A stretch of DNA of 64,000 nucleotides from Massospora cicadina (GCA_022478985.1 JAKSZP010005602.1:34218-98217); one strand, 5' to 3'; positions 12,480-24,539 are shown, numbered from the stretch's first letter. Translations and numbers: made by a program. The notes: generated by a model from the letters alone, not told the origin.

Positions 12480-13816
12480 TGTCAGACATTTGGTATACCA
12501 ATGAAAAATTTAACTTCCTTTAGGATATCCAATACCCACAATAGCATCCATATCCCACACAACATTGCCATTCTAAGGCTTTGTAAAGGATCCACATAGG
12601 AAAAGGTGCATAAAATATTAATCTAAAAACTATAATCCCATCCTGACTACTAAGCTGAGAAACTTAAAAAGTTATTCCCAAGCCTCTTGCAATGAGGAAA
12701 GGAATTTTGTCTAGGTATGGGTTCTTGTGCCTTCCATTCTAACTTAGGATCAAAGTTAGTATTAGTCTAAACGCGCACATGACAATGGGGCGTGGGCGCC
12801 ATATCTACAATTTCAAGTCTGCTGGTGTTCACATTGATGTTCAATGCTAGTGTTATGCTTTCTTTAGTTTGGTCTTGAGCATATTGGATCAGGTTGATAA
12901 TTTTTCCTTTGGCTTGGGGTGGTGGCCATTGTTGCATACCCTTGGGTGGGAAGTTGTAAAGGCAGCTCTCCAAGGTGGTTTCATTGGCTCTCTCAATTAA
13001 GGAATGCTAATATGGAGAATACCAAGAAAATAGCCACTGCCATTACTGAAAACAACGATTGGGTCATCTATTGATTGTGGCAGTTTCATTGGAGAGTACA
13101 GAATCTTTACGCTACAAGATGTTCTGCTATTTTCTTGCAATTTTTAGCTTATTAAGGAAAATAACAATCCAGAAACCTAATGTAGGCAAACCGCTGAGTT
13201 TTTACCTTGGCATGGGAGATGATTTTCATGATTCCATGAAAACATAGTGGCAGCCAAATATCCCCAAGGACGCCAGTAAATTTGTCCAGTTGTATGGCCA
13301 AATCTTCCATTGTTCTCACGGACCTCAAAAATTAAATACAGTGGATGGCTTATGCGACACTTCAACTTGGGGGTTTTCAATAGCTTCTGTAAGCGTTAAA
13401 TAAGTCGCTCTAATTTCGTTTTGGGTTGCCTCATTTGCACAAGTTATCAATTGGTGAATCTGTGGGTAAATGATTTTATTTTATGAAATTTTTCCCTCAA
13501 TTTGGCATGGCAATTTCACCCCTTTTTTGCGGATTTTGTTTCAATCTGTTAGTGTGATCCTAAATCTCTCATCAAATGTCCCCAATCTTGTCTAAATATG
13601 TCTTGGCGTATTCTTTAATGACAAAAGGGTCAGTGAGTCCAATGGCTTGGGTTGGGGAACGTATTCTGGGTGGGGCAGTGGCCACCCACCGTTCATTAAG
13701 GGTGTGGCCCAAGTCCACTATCTTCTCTAGTAGTAGTTCTTGGAGTACATTCCCTTTCTTTGTTCAAAAAAGGGTGCAACCTGTCCAGCCTAATGACCTT
13801 GGCAGGGTCCCTTGCA
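12480..13816 (-). repeat. Candidate 3' LTR of gypsy-3 (F repeat, copy 1)
   Basis: This block matches 53,292-54,633 from end to end in the same orientation, with almost the same length (1,337 vs 1,342 bases). On the plus strand it begins TGTCAGACATTTGG (TATCAG in the other copy) and both end CTTGCA, so TG...CA ends fit an LTR. In both copies an integrase C-terminal relic lies just to the right (upstream on the minus strand), as expected for a 3' LTR. Open stretches on both strands (12,767-12,973 minus; 13,059-13,247 plus) are probably incidental. It could instead be terminal non-LTR sequence of the element. Confidence 0.45.
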
Positions 13817-13859
13817 TCACTATTTCCTAGAAGAACAGGGTCTACTCTACTTCACTGGC

Positions 13860-14175
13860 CTGAACCCATGCATAGTTTTAGTGTGGTAAAGGAAGTTTTA
13901 TGGCGGCAATGCCAGTGGTCTTAGGGGAGGGTAGGGATACAGGTGCATCGTGCCTTTGGGAATGAAACTCCACAATCAGCTCTTGGAAGTTGGTGCATTC
14001 TCTGAAGGAGGCACAGCTGTTCTTGTACTTCAGATATCCTTTCCAGGCCATCCGGTATTAAATTCTTCGCTTGCCCCTCTGGGAGTCCAAGACCTCCTCC
14101 ACCTCAAATTCCATTACTCCTTCAATAAGTAACATTTTGACCTCAGCTGGATTCATCCCTTTGAAGGGAGACAAT
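13860..14175 (-). pseudogene. gypsy-3 C-terminal chromodomain
   Basis: From ~14,155 down, one frame reads NPAEVKMLLIEGV, MEFEVEEVLDSQRGKRRI, stop, YRMAWKGYLKY and FQELIVEFHSQ. This follows the chromodomain pattern of chromovirus integrases (EVEEILDSR...Y.VKWKGY...EL..EFH), including a typical short tail after it. One in-frame stop lies before YRMAW, and the tryptophan normally found after the WKGY segment is absent (KNSCASF). The piece lies between the integrase relic and the candidate 3' LTR. Chromodomains can direct integration to modified histone H3; that role is known for the family and not shown here. Confidence 0.6.
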
Positions 14176-14199
14176 GCGTAGGCACAGAAAAGCTGTATA

Positions 14200-15265
14200 A
14201 AGTTTTCCAATGTGGGGGAGCAAAGTGGAAAGAGCTGCTGGGTAGAACATTACTGATGGGAAACAGGATGGCTCTTTTTCATGCCAACTTTTGGTATGGA
14301 ACCTAGAGATAGGACCTTCATGGCCACCATTATGAGCTCACAAACCTGATAGTTTGGGCTGGGCAACGTTTTTGGTTTACAAATTATTTACCATTCTTGG
14401 AGATTTTTCTGCTTATTTTTCACTTATTGGTGTATCTTTTTGGATGTGCGCATCAAAGCTGTCCGCTGTGAGAATGTTAAAGCATATCTGGGGGGCAAAT
14501 GGTGAAAGCAGGATTGTAGCCTAATTTGGTGTATAGCTTTGAGATCTCATCAATGCATAGAGAGAGTTATTATATGCGAACTGGGTCAGTGATGGATCGT
14601 CCATTTAAGTGTCCTGAGAGTTAATTTTTAGCATTGGATGTATTATTCTTTTGAATGGTTGGTCCTTTCTGTTTTTCCGTCAGATTGTTGGTGGTATGTG
14701 AATGACTGGCACAGTTTAATTTATAATGCCTTGCATAAGGTGTTTTCATGGCCTGATGACATAATTGAGGTTTCAACTATAAAGATAAAGCTAGTCATTA
14801 GGATTCCAAAAAGTTAAAGTTAGCAGCCCTCCTGACCTTGAACATACTCTAGACTAGCGCTAGGTTCAGGACAGTTATGCCCAGGTCAGCCTAGGGGCTG
14901 TTCTTGAAGCTCAGCTTTGTTTTATGGCAAGGGCATTAAAACGCACTGGCTACATTAGTGGTGACGGTTTGGTTCAGTTGCTCAGCGAATGGGGTTTTAA
15001 AACTATTTATTTTTAAAATTTCAAAATTGGGTTGGCCATTCCTGCAATCAGTAACTCAAGTTTGGGAAATCTCAAGCTATAGTAACCAAGATAGTGGAAG
15101 CATGTGCTTATTGGTGACTTAGCCTTACCATCACTTCCACCAATTGAATTTCTACCCAATTGTTTAATTATGTTTTCTAGAGAGTAATTTTTCTTGTTGG
15201 TCAACTTCCTTAATAAAATTATCTGCTAGTTTAAGTTTTTTGTTATGGTTTCTGGGAAGAACATG
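14200..15265 (-). pseudogene. gypsy-3 integrase C-terminal part (left of gypsy-1 insertion)
   Basis: Matches the relics at 1.7-2.3 kb and 54.8-55.1 kb. It stops exactly at the gypsy-1 LTR at 15,266. The matching sequence continues on the other side of gypsy-1 (26,731 on). Stops are frequent in every frame, and single catalytic residues cannot be located. The plus strand also shows peptide-like conservation (PDLEHTL, ALKRTGYI), so strand is assigned by context: integrase upstream, chromodomain downstream. Confidence 0.4.
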
Positions 15266-16017
15266 TGTGGGAAACCAGCTTTACTATGCTCGCTGGTGCA
15301 TTCTGCCAGCTGGTTTCCACAAATAATTTTAAATAAATAAATATTTAAATAAAAAGCGCTATTAAAATTTATATTTTTATAATTTTTATTAAGCGTGCAA
15401 TAAAGGAAAAAATGATGATACTCACCCTTTGACTATAGTATTTAAAATAATTTTGAGGGTCAAGGGGATTGTCAGGAATATGTTCAGAATAGCTTATTTG
15501 AGTCCAAATTAGGAAATATGCAGGAATAACATATCAACTTGTGTACTCGCTTCAGGGCATTGGAGCAAAGGAAGAGGAATTCTGATTGGCCCAGATGTAC
15601 CTGTGAGGTAACGTTTTTATAAACTTTACCAATCACTCCCAGGAAATTTCTTGCACCTTGGGGGACCCCCACCAAGCCTATAAATGAGGGGGGTTTCCAT
15701 GCAGGTGCATTGAAGGACTTTGATGGGGTTGTAGGTGTGCCTTCCAATGGTAACCCCAAAGTCTGTGGTGAGGTTAGAGTAATCCAACCAGCTGATTTTA
15801 CTAGTCCCATACAGGTTTTGAACTGGTGTTTCCCCGATTAATGGTGTTCCACTGAGAATTGGCCAGGGACTTTTGGCCAATTTCCTCAACTTTCTTATTT
15901 TTAATAAACAAAATCTTAACGACACCAGAATATTGCAAATAGCCAACATTTCCCTTTTTCAGTGGAACTCAATTTAAGGCATTCTTATTTTTAGTCTTCA
16001 AAGGTAAATGTCTGACA
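15266..16017 (-). repeat. 3' LTR of gypsy-1
   Basis: 752 bases, starting TGTGGGAAACCAGC and ending GTCTGACA on the plus strand. It matches 25,978-26,730. The interior edge reads GAGGAGGGTGA in the sense direction (16,018-16,030), a good polypurine tract. Confidence 0.9.
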
Positions 16018-16029
16018 TCACCCTCCTCA

Positions 16030-17290
16030 AGAATGTTGGGGGCAAGTAGGGTCAAAGGAAATGGCCATGTGCGCAATTAATAGTGATACCAGTAGCTAGA
16101 TTTTTAATAGAGTACTCGTTTCCTCTCTTGTAGATGATGGTAAAATGACCCTCCCAAATTGTTCCAAGTTTACCGCTTATAGGGGTGATGTGGTTATGGT
16201 AGTACAACACCATGTTAGAAACTTGAAAGTGGGTAAGGGGGTTTGGGAATCATTTTCAGCCTGCCCTTCTTTTGTTACTGTCTTGGCTAAATTGGTCCTA
16301 GCTTCAGATTGGAGTTGAATTATGCGCTGAGCCAATCTCCTCATAACTTTATCTGGTTCCTCACCCTAGATGAAAATACGTCCTTAGCCAAGAGGGCAGG
16401 TATGCCTGGTTCCCGCCCATACAAAACACGGAATGGAGACATTTTCAAATCTGGGGATAGCTAATCCGGTATTCCATAAGAGCACTAGGCAAATATAGAT
16501 CCCAGTGAAGAGGATCAAGTGAGGCCAGTTTGCGAAGAATGGAAATCAAGGTTTCATTTTCTCTTTCTACAGTCCCATTAGTGGATGGGTTATACGGAGC
16601 CAAGAAGAGTTGTTGTGCTCCCATGGATGTGGCCAGGATTATAACTACTCTGGAGGTGAAGTTCTTGCCATTATCGCAGAGTAGTACTTGGTGGCAACCA
16701 TGACGAGTGAAGATGTGTTGATGTAAAAAGGTGGCGGTGGCCTTAGCTGTTTGAGCAGGAAGAGCCATGGCTTCAACCCGCTTATTGAGGAGGTCAATAG
16801 CTTCTAGGATAAATCTGTTTCCGCTAGTAGACTGAGGAATGGGACCTATTACATCTAAGATGATGGTGTGGAATGGTTGTTGCGGGGTAGTTGGTTGATA
16901 TTGGTATCTAGACTTAAAGCCAGATTACTTCTTACAAGTAAGGCAGGCTTCCAAAACATCAACGATAGATTACATCATTTCATCCCAGTAAAACCGATCC
17001 TTAATCCATTCATAGGTTTTTCTTGTCCCTCCATAACCTAGGGTAGAATGTGCTTCTAAGATAGCAGGTACATGTTCTGAGGGTCGAAGGTAAGGTAGCC
17101 ACTTTGCCCCCACCTGCTTATACAACTTCCCATTCTCCACTTTAGTGTTACTTGAGTTCCAGGCTAACACCTTTTGAACAGGCTCATCCTCATCCTCCCA
17201 TTCACTGGGGTCATTAAAAGATCATGTAACCTCTCTGCCTCACTATTATCCAAGTGAAGGATTGGTTACTGAGTCAACCCATCAACATTT
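16030..17290 (-). pseudogene. gypsy-1 integrase
   Basis: Inserts the cDNA copy. The N-terminal zinc-binding region at 16,970-17,170 contains STLGYGGTRKTYEWIKDRFYW, where the usual GH is GY. The catalytic core at 16,445-16,768 includes LLCDNGKNFTS (second Asp block) and APYNPSTNGTVERENETL (Glu block). The C-terminal part at ~16,090-16,210 has MVLYYHNHITP and LGTIWEGHFTI, the GPY/F-type module. Frames shift between blocks. No chromodomain is seen here, unlike gypsy-3. Confidence 0.8.
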
Positions 17291-17329
17291 AAGTGATGAG
17301 TTCCAGCACGGTGTTCAATCTTCATGTCA

Positions 17330-17780
17330 TAAGGCTGGAGATTTAGAGCCCAGCGAGCTAACCGACCAATAGGATCCTTCATGTTCTGTAACTACTTTAG
17401 AGATGCGTGGTCAGTAACTACAGCAAAGGTGGTTCCATAGAGAAAAGGGCAGTAGCGCTTTACAGCCAACAGAACAGCAAGGCACTCCTTCTCAATTACA
17501 CTGTAGTTGCGTTCCACTTTTGACAGCACTTTACTAAAATAGGATACAGGGTGATATACACCGTGTTCATATAATTAGGCTAAGATGGCCCCAACGGCAT
17601 AGTCTGAGGCGTCAGTGAACAAGATGAAAGGCTTATTATAATTGGGGTGCCGCAGAATAAGACGTTGCTGCAGTAGTTGCATCATCGTCTCAAAAGCAGC
17701 TTTTTGTTCAGCACCCCAATAGAAAGGGGTATTCTTGGTTAGTAGTCAGACAAGGGGCTCACTGAGTTGAGCGAACATAG
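17330..17780 (-). pseudogene. gypsy-1 RNase H
   Basis: Lies between RT and integrase. Minus-strand reading gives the typical run: a block at ~17,590-17,650 (KPFILFTDASDYAVGA-like), YSVIEKECLAVLLAVKRYCPF (~17,440-17,510) and the TDHASL block at ~17,400-17,420. This domain degrades RNA in the RNA:DNA hybrid. One in-frame stop lies near 17,575. Confidence 0.7.
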
Positions 17781-18560
17781 GGATGAACTAATGGTAATAC
17801 CCCATAATCCCTAGAGATACCTGAATATCACATAGATTTTTAGGGGCTGGTATCTTTGAGATGGCTTCGACCTTGTCTTGAATAGGTTGAATTCCTTCTT
17901 GAGAAATTGAGTGACCAAGGAAATCGAGTTTCCTTTGGAAGAAGGTACACTTTGAGGGTTTCAACTTTATATTATACTGAAGTAACCGTTGAAACACCTC
18001 CTCCAAGAAATCAAGATGTTCATTAAAGGTTTTTTTGAACAGCGTGATGTCATCAAGATAGACAATGACACAAGTCAACTTGAGGTCCCGTAAAATGTGA
18101 TCCATTGCACGCTGGAAAGAAGCAGGTGCGTTGCACAACCCTTGAGGTAATCGTGTGGGTTGGAAGAGACCTTCACTACAGATAAGAGCGCTTTTCTCCT
18201 TATCTTGATGAGAAAGATCCATTTTTGAAATAGCCGCTAGCTAAGTCCATGGCAGAAAAGATTTTAGAGCCTGAGAGTTGGGTTAAGGCGTCACCATTAC
18301 AAGGAAGAGAATAGGTATCTTTTTTGTGAGGCTATTTAACCTGCGGTAATCCATGACTATCCGATGTCCTCCATTCTTCTTTTTTATTAACAAGAGGGGG
18401 AAGACCAGGGGCTTTGTGAAGGAACTAACAACCCCGAATTGAGTAACTGCTAAAGTTCTGTCCTCATTTTTGTTCTTCCACATTTGATTTGTGATAAGGT
18501 TTTGACAGAATGGGATGGGCATCAACCACATCAATGGTGTGGCACCAACCCTTCATGTGG
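17780..18560 (-). pseudogene. gypsy-1 reverse transcriptase
   Basis: Copies element RNA into DNA. Motifs seen in order: PLVFPLLLIKKKNGGHRIVM then DYRRLNSLT (18,350-18,440), FQPTRLPQGLCNAPASFQRA (~18,100-18,170), the catalytic VYLDD at 18,049-18,063, KLKPSKCTFF and LDFLGHSIS (~17,910-17,980), and the thumb block down to 17,788. A frameshift and stop near 18,225-18,285 separate the fingers from the palm, so the gene is broken, although both catalytic Asp residues remain. Confidence 0.85.
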
Positions 18561-19240
18561 CCATAGTCAGTATTGGATTTGCAAAATATGTCACTATAAT
18601 CATCAAGGAGAGTATGAACTTTTTCCAGCTCATCTGGGGTCAGCTCATCCGAGATATGGACGTTGAGTAAGGTACATACCAGGTTATCCATTGACAGGCC
18701 CATATTTATCATAGTAACAATGGAGTGAATTTGTTCAATGTCCTCCACAGGGACTAACAAGCCTCTGCCAATCTCCTGGTGTTTCTTACAACTATTTCCT
18801 TGGATGTGATGTTCACCAATAGCAAGGTAATGGGCCTTTGATAATCAGGGTCAAGAATGTCAGGCAATACCCAAGGCTCTAAGGGCTGATACTTTCAATA
18901 CTAACAAGGTGCAATAAACAGCGACGTGGGATTTGTAGCGTGACTTTTGTGTCAGCCACTCGTTGTTCACCAGACTCTATCACAACATCTGCAGAATAAT
19001 AAGGGCAAACTTCCTTAGCATCCACTGAATCAGGCTCTTCTTTGTGTGACTCCCAAAAGTGGTATAAAATAAAGGTATCGCTGAGAGAGGGTATTCGATC
19101 AGACAAGAGTATTCATGCTTATTGGACTCTTTATTGTATAAGACTAGCGAGACTTCATAGTTGAGCAATGATAGGTAACCTTGCTTCAGGTTGATTTACC
19201 TTCATACACAATCATAAACTGAGTGCTGATGAGCATATCA
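18560..19240 (-). pseudogene. gypsy-1 protease-RT linker
   Basis: Continues the pol polyprotein left of LINE A. At 18,560-18,640 it reads TPDELEKVHTLLDDYSDIFC then YGHMKGWCHTIDV, a conserved pre-RT block of Ty3/gypsy pol. Upstream pieces to 19,240 are open but unrecognised. The sense frame reads from the right of LINE A (ALDNKPYD at ~24,515-24,540) into DMLISTQFM at ~19,215-19,240, so LINE A sits in this linker. Confidence 0.65.
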
Positions 19241-19409
19241 TATGGCTTGTTATCTATTCCAATTTATTGCGAGGAAGGCTGACCATGGGACGGACACTTC
19301 TGAATTTGACCCGAAAGAAACAAAACCTAGTAACATGGAAGGCACCCCTGAGAAGCGATGCTATCTCTTGTTGCCAGCGGGAACGCCACTATGGGGAGGG
19401 GGAGGGAAC

Positions 19410-22400
19410 GTGTGAAGGGGCCGTAGCCACATTTGAACACGTGTAAGGAAAGGGTCTGATTTGGTGAACCAAACTGGGAACAAGGAGGAGACCAGCTGTC
19501 AGCGACGCGGTAGGAGGTATCCAAATATCCACGCCTGAAAGTGGTCCACCAAATGAGACCAGAATCTGTGGACAGCTTCTGGGAGGGTGGGGATGGAGCC
19601 AGCGATGGCATCCAAGACAATCGTGTGGATAGTCCACAGGGCGATTGCAACCACCAGAGCACGGAGGGAGGGTGGAGGGGGAAGGCCATTGATAAAGCAA
19701 ACATATCTCTTGACAGACTGAAGGGATGTGTTTGATCCTGGACAAGCAGACGTTGAACTTCGCGCCATATCACTCTAGAGGTAGGACACTTCTCCATGCG
19801 GTGGAACAGCGTTCCATTCTGGCCACACATGACGCAGGATGAGTGTAAAGCGTTAGAGCGCTCACCGTATGGTACACCCACCTCAGGCAGCGCCACACAT
19901 GGGAACAGATTTGAGGCTGCAACAGAGGATGGTGTGCGTATTTCCAGATAGTCTTTTGGTTCTCAATGGAGTAAGGGATGTCCATCATGTCCAGGTAGTC
20001 CACCCTGGATAGGACTTGGGGTCGAGTGGGGATCACGCCATCATGGATGGGTAGCCCCTATACCTCTTGTGTGAACTGAGGAGAGGGGCGGCCTCTCTGG
20101 GCTGTGTCCGCTAATATGTATTCTTACTCAGCGCTCCGCATGAGAGGAGGATTCGTTTGTAGTGGGTTTTAGTCCCGTGAGGAACTGTGGCCAATAGGTG
20201 TGAAGCCAGGTATTTCATCAAGGAGTGAGGGTTTAATGGATTGTTAAGGCCCAAGGTGCGGGAGAAGTTGGAGCGGGCTGCGCGGGACCAGTGTTGGGAG
20301 GGGAGTGTAGGGCGTTGATGGCCGCTATCCAGGTGCCCAGGATCTTGGCAGCATGGGCTTTAAAGTCAAGTAGGCCCATGCCACCATGATGATGAGGGCC
20401 AAACATGATCTCTAGCTGTACTGGTGGTGGGCTGCCTGACCAAAGCCATCCTTGCAGAAGGGCATACAAGGATTTGAAAAAGCTTGGGGAGAAGGGAATG
20501 GCGTGGGCTCCGAACCAGACTTTGGATAGGAGCATAGAGTTGCTAAAACAACCCTGCCAGTAAGGGAAGTAGGGTGAGCACTGAGGGAGGCGATGCGCTT
20601 TGTCACGTTGTCTAAAATATGACTTTACATTATTGCTGATGCGTACCCACCTGCCTCCACCCACATGCCCAGATGGCGGACAGGCCCTATGGTAGGGCGT
20701 GGCACGAAGGGGAGCACTAGTGGGGTGGTGTGGGGTGAGCAGGGAGGGCAAGCACGTGTGCGAGAAGATGGGCCGGGCTGGGCACTGGTCGCTGGGGCCC
20801 AGCAGGTTTGATACTGACCAAGGTGGATGATTTCGGTTTTGGACGCATTCAGTGCAGCGTTATAACCCAGGAATACTCCTGGATGAGGGCTTAAAGTGTG
20901 CGTGCATCTTTATTATTAGACACCCCAACCACACAGTCATCTTCAAACGCCATCATCTTGACTGGGGCTTGGCCTGGCACATGGACCCCGGTGAGTTGGG
21001 CATTCACGTTTTGAAATAGTGGGTCAAGGCTGAATTTGTATAAGAGTGGGCTAAGGGGATCCCCTTGTCGTAAGCCCCTTTGAGGGCGGACTACTTCTGT
21101 TAGGAAGCCAGGGTCATGCACTGTCATTGTTGCATATTCTGTGAGCAGCATTACCTAGTTGATAAATGAGGGGGTAAGCGGAATTGATGGAGGCAGGCCC
21201 TGAGGTATTCCCAGCTTACTCTATCAAAAGACTTCTGTTGGTCCAAGAATACAAGTGCCCCAGAGGCTGTGGACTGGCATGCGTTAGCCACAGAGTGCAC
21301 ATTGTCCCAAATCGACCTTCTGGGTATGAAACCGAATTGTTCTGGGGAGATGGTGGCAGATGCTACAATCCCTAGACGGTTAGCCATGATTTTAGTTTAA
21401 AATTTTTGTATCCATGTTAGTTAAAGAAATGGGGCGCCAATTGGCTAAGTCTAACTTGTCCCCTTTCTTGAAGAGTGTGATGGTGAAGGCCTCTTGTCCT
21501 CCTGGTAGGAGGCATGTTTCCAGAAGGCTCTGGTTAAGTGAGGCAAGAAGCAGTGGGGATATATATTTGAATTACTTTTTATAGAATTCATATGGAATGC
21601 CATCTGGTCCTGGGAATTTCTGATTTGGTGCACCGCGGATGGCTGTCCATAGTTCATTTGGAGTAATTAAATTCATTATTTCTGAGTATTGGGAAAAGGT
21701 GCAGATGTGGGTTCAGTTGAAAAATTCCGCCACTTCAGCCAGCTGAATTGGATCAGATCAGTATAACTCAGAGTAATACTTTTATAATTCAATTGCCACT
21801 TCTGCTGGCGTTTCCGCAACAGAATCATCCGATCTTTGCACCTGTGTTCAGGCCACGCTCTGGCGTGGTGCAATAAATTTGTTTTAAAAAGATATGCGGT
21901 GCACTTGTTGCCCTCTGTAATGCATTTGGCCCTGACCAGAACATAAACCTGATGTTTGTGTTGCCTTTTGAGTGCGTTGAGGTGGGCAGCTGCTTCTGCC
22001 CACTTCTGGCCCCATGCAGGGCTGTAGCCTGTAGTTGGGATGTTGGACACCAGGTGTGCCAACTCTTCCAGAGAACGCAAAATGATAGCCAATGTGGCTC
22101 ATGAGTGTCGGGAGGAGAGGTGGCAAGAGTGGCGGATGGTATTCTCTTTATAGGTTGACCATGTGGAGATGGGGTCCATGAAAAATGGTGTAACAAACTC
22201 TTTTGCTAAAGTTGCTGATTCCACCCAAGTGGAAAATCCTAGCAACGCAAGTTTGGGAGGGCGGACTTTGCACCAATATGGGGCCTTTGTCAACTGTGAT
22301 GGGTAAGTGGTATGTTATCAAGACCAGTTGATGGTCGGAGAATTCCATTTTCGTTGTTTTGAAGTGGGAGATGTGGGGTTGGAATTTCGCCGGTGCTAGA

Positions 22401-23000
22401 ATAAGGTTGAGGCGGGTCATGGACCTTAATTGGCCGTTATGGACGTGGGGATGCATCATGTTTTCGAGCAGTGGGGCTCGCCGTGGCAAAGCATCCATTA
22501 ACACAAGGGTAGCCTTTAGAACGCAAAGTTCTACATGACCCTGGGGGGCGTGGGAGGAGGAAGGCCAATGGTCCATGGGTGTGTTTAGCCACCAGTTCAT
22601 GTTGCCAACTATGAAAGGGTCTGGGGGTAATGGGAGGGATTTGACAATGAGAAAAATTCCTGACGCTTTCGTGCACAGGTTGGGGCATAGATGTTGATGA
22701 TAGCATGCACCACGTCGGCCCACAAGAAAGTGACAATGAGGACTCAGCCATTGAGGAAGTATTCTGACAATAAAAATTTGAAAAAATTGTTTTTCCAAAC
22801 TAGCACCCCACAGTGCTCTGACCAAAAGGATAGGGATGGGAGGAGCATGGTTTTCCAAGCATCCTTGGAACCTTGTGGACCGTGGGACTCCTGGATGGCC
22901 AGGATATCCATGGGTAAATTTTTTTTGTAAAAAACTCAGTTTCCTAGCCTAGGACTGCGAGGCCTTGAGTCCGCCAATATTCAACTTCCCTAAAGTGAAG
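19410..23000 (-). pseudogene. LINE A ORF2: APE endonuclease, reverse transcriptase, zinc finger
   Basis: Endonuclease at ~23,000-22,290 (LNIGGLKAS, DILAIQESH, GNMNWWL, FSDHQLVLI). Reverse transcriptase at ~21,700-20,300, including FGFIPRRSIWDNVHSVANAC, ALVFLDQQKSFDRV and LRQGDPLSPLLY. The catalytic box is FEDD instead of FADD (20,937-20,948). A C-terminal CX2CX7HX4C zinc finger (CVMCGQNGTLFHRMEKC) lies at ~19,785-19,835. The frame shifts repeatedly, so no active enzyme is expected. The endonuclease would nick DNA for target-primed reverse transcription. Confidence 0.85.
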
Positions 23001-24421
23001 GTTCCTCCATCACACCTTAGGTGAGAGGGTGGGCACCTGGGCCCACTAGCCTCCCCTAGATCCCCACGGGCCTTCACAGCAGCGTGGGTGTTTGTAGCAA
23101 TGCTATTGGTAGTTTTGTTAATTTTAGCAGAAAGGTTCGCGTTGGCTTTTGCCTTTGCTTTTGTTTCCCTGACATTAAACAAATTTTTTGCAGTGCGGAT
23201 GAGTTTTGTGCACCAACAATTGGGTCAAAAAATTTTTCAGGTAATTTGGATCCCAAGTCAGTTTCAACTGGAGCTTGGTTGCAAAGATTGGGTGAGATCA
23301 AGTCACCCATCGGATCCTCATAGTGGGTGGCCCAATCAGCATGGGCTTCCCAATCTGATTGGTTGAGGGATTCCCAAGCTACTTCCGCCGCGAAGGTTTT
23401 GATGTCCTCCTGGCATTGGGAGTGTGGAATAGCAGTGGTGACTTTGGCCGCTTCATTGGCCGTGGCCCTGTGGGCCTTCTTGGCATTCTTCCGCTCTTGC
23501 AGGGAAATAGGTTTTACCTGTAGGTAGCAGCCTTGTGCTCTTCATGGGGAAGCCTCTTTGGTGCTTACAGTTGGTTCGTAGTGCGACTCTCCGCTGGCCA
23601 TGGCCACTGAGGGGTGCTCTTGAAATGTGACGCCCTCTTTGGTGGGGCATGCATGTGCCTTATGGCTGAACGCGTCACAGTGGGTGCAGATGGGGGGTGC
23701 GCTGTCCACGGTTACCTGGAAAGGGTGGGTGGTATGCCCTTCAATATTGATATATGTGGAGTGTGGGTTCTGGGTTAGGTCCTTTGCGATCTCCTCAGTT
23801 GGAGTCAGAACTGTAATGGCTTTGCCGGTGCACAGGTGTGGCATCAGCATAAAGCGTTGCATCTTGAAAGATTGTATTTTGCCATATATGGTGAGACCAT
23901 CTTTCAGGTGTTACTCCAAAATGGCATATTTTACCGTAGTAGGCAAAAAGTCAACCGTGAGGAAAATTTGGTTGATTTTGTCCATCTGGTACATTTGGTT
24001 TTGATGACCCATTGCCCTTTGGGGAGGTCAATCACTACTCACTCTGCATCAGCTTTGTCTACTTCCTCCTTGTTTTTGAAGCCAAGGTCCAGCCAACTGC
24101 GTGACATAGAGTGAGGTGCAACAACACCGCAGTCAGGAAAAAAGTGTGCACATCCCCACAAAATTTTTCCCATAAAGCTGTTTGTTGGATGTCCAGAAAC
24201 ACACAGACTCCATATTCCACCAATGAGAGTGGTTGGGAGTGCAGCGTGTTGATGTACTGGTTGCATCGCGCTTGCCAAGTGAGGATTTCTGGGGAAATAG
24301 TGACCGCCGGTTTTTTATTTTTTTCTATTCCACCAGTTTCTCTGGGGCGTTTTCAAACGTTTGAGGCTGCGGGCCTACCACCTGCTCCTCTTACCTTACT
24401 TACTAAACTGCTCCCTGACAT
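22985..24421 (-). pseudogene. LINE A ORF1: RNA-binding zinc-knuckle protein
   Basis: Starts MSGSSLVSKVRGAGGRPAAS. An RRM-like middle region is followed by QRFMLMPHLCTGKAITVLTP and a CX2CX4HX4C knuckle (CTHCDAFSHKAHAC, ~23,650-23,700). The lysine/alanine-rich tail ends near 22,985. ORF1 proteins of this LINE type bind element RNA. Frameshifts split the gene into the pieces 24,278-24,039, 23,862-23,542 and 23,310-22,949. In this copy the end of ORF1 runs in frame into the start of ORF2 (PPSHLRCDGGTFTLGKLNIG), which is due to an indel relative to B and C. Confidence 0.75.
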
Positions 24422-24539
24422 GGGCGCAGACTAATCTCCTCTGTGAGATTATCAAACTAGAATTAGACTTGAATTGAATAAGTTGCAAAAGTGATTGCAA
24501 CGAGAGAGAAAAGTATGGCTTGTTATCTAAAGCCGCAGC

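Larger units (their letters stand above)
19257..24513 (-). mobile_element. LINE A: full-length non-LTR retrotransposon
   Basis: A 5.26 kb copy flanked by an exact 16-base target duplication, TATGGCTTGTTATCTA at 19,241-19,256 and 24,514-24,529. It has two ORFs on the minus strand (ORF1 from 24,421; ORF2 from ~23,000). Its 3' end at the left reads AATTTATTGCGAGGAAGGCTGACCATGGG... on the plus strand, the tail shared with the other LINEs and E3/E4. It is inserted in the pol linker of gypsy-1 and is therefore younger than it. Many stops make it more decayed than copies B and C. Confidence 0.92.

Noticed and set aside
12480..13816. F repeat as an extra env-like ORF downstream of pol
   Set aside because: The block ends with TG...CA on both sides and pairs with an equal-length copy at 53.3-54.6 kb, which fits an LTR better than a gene.
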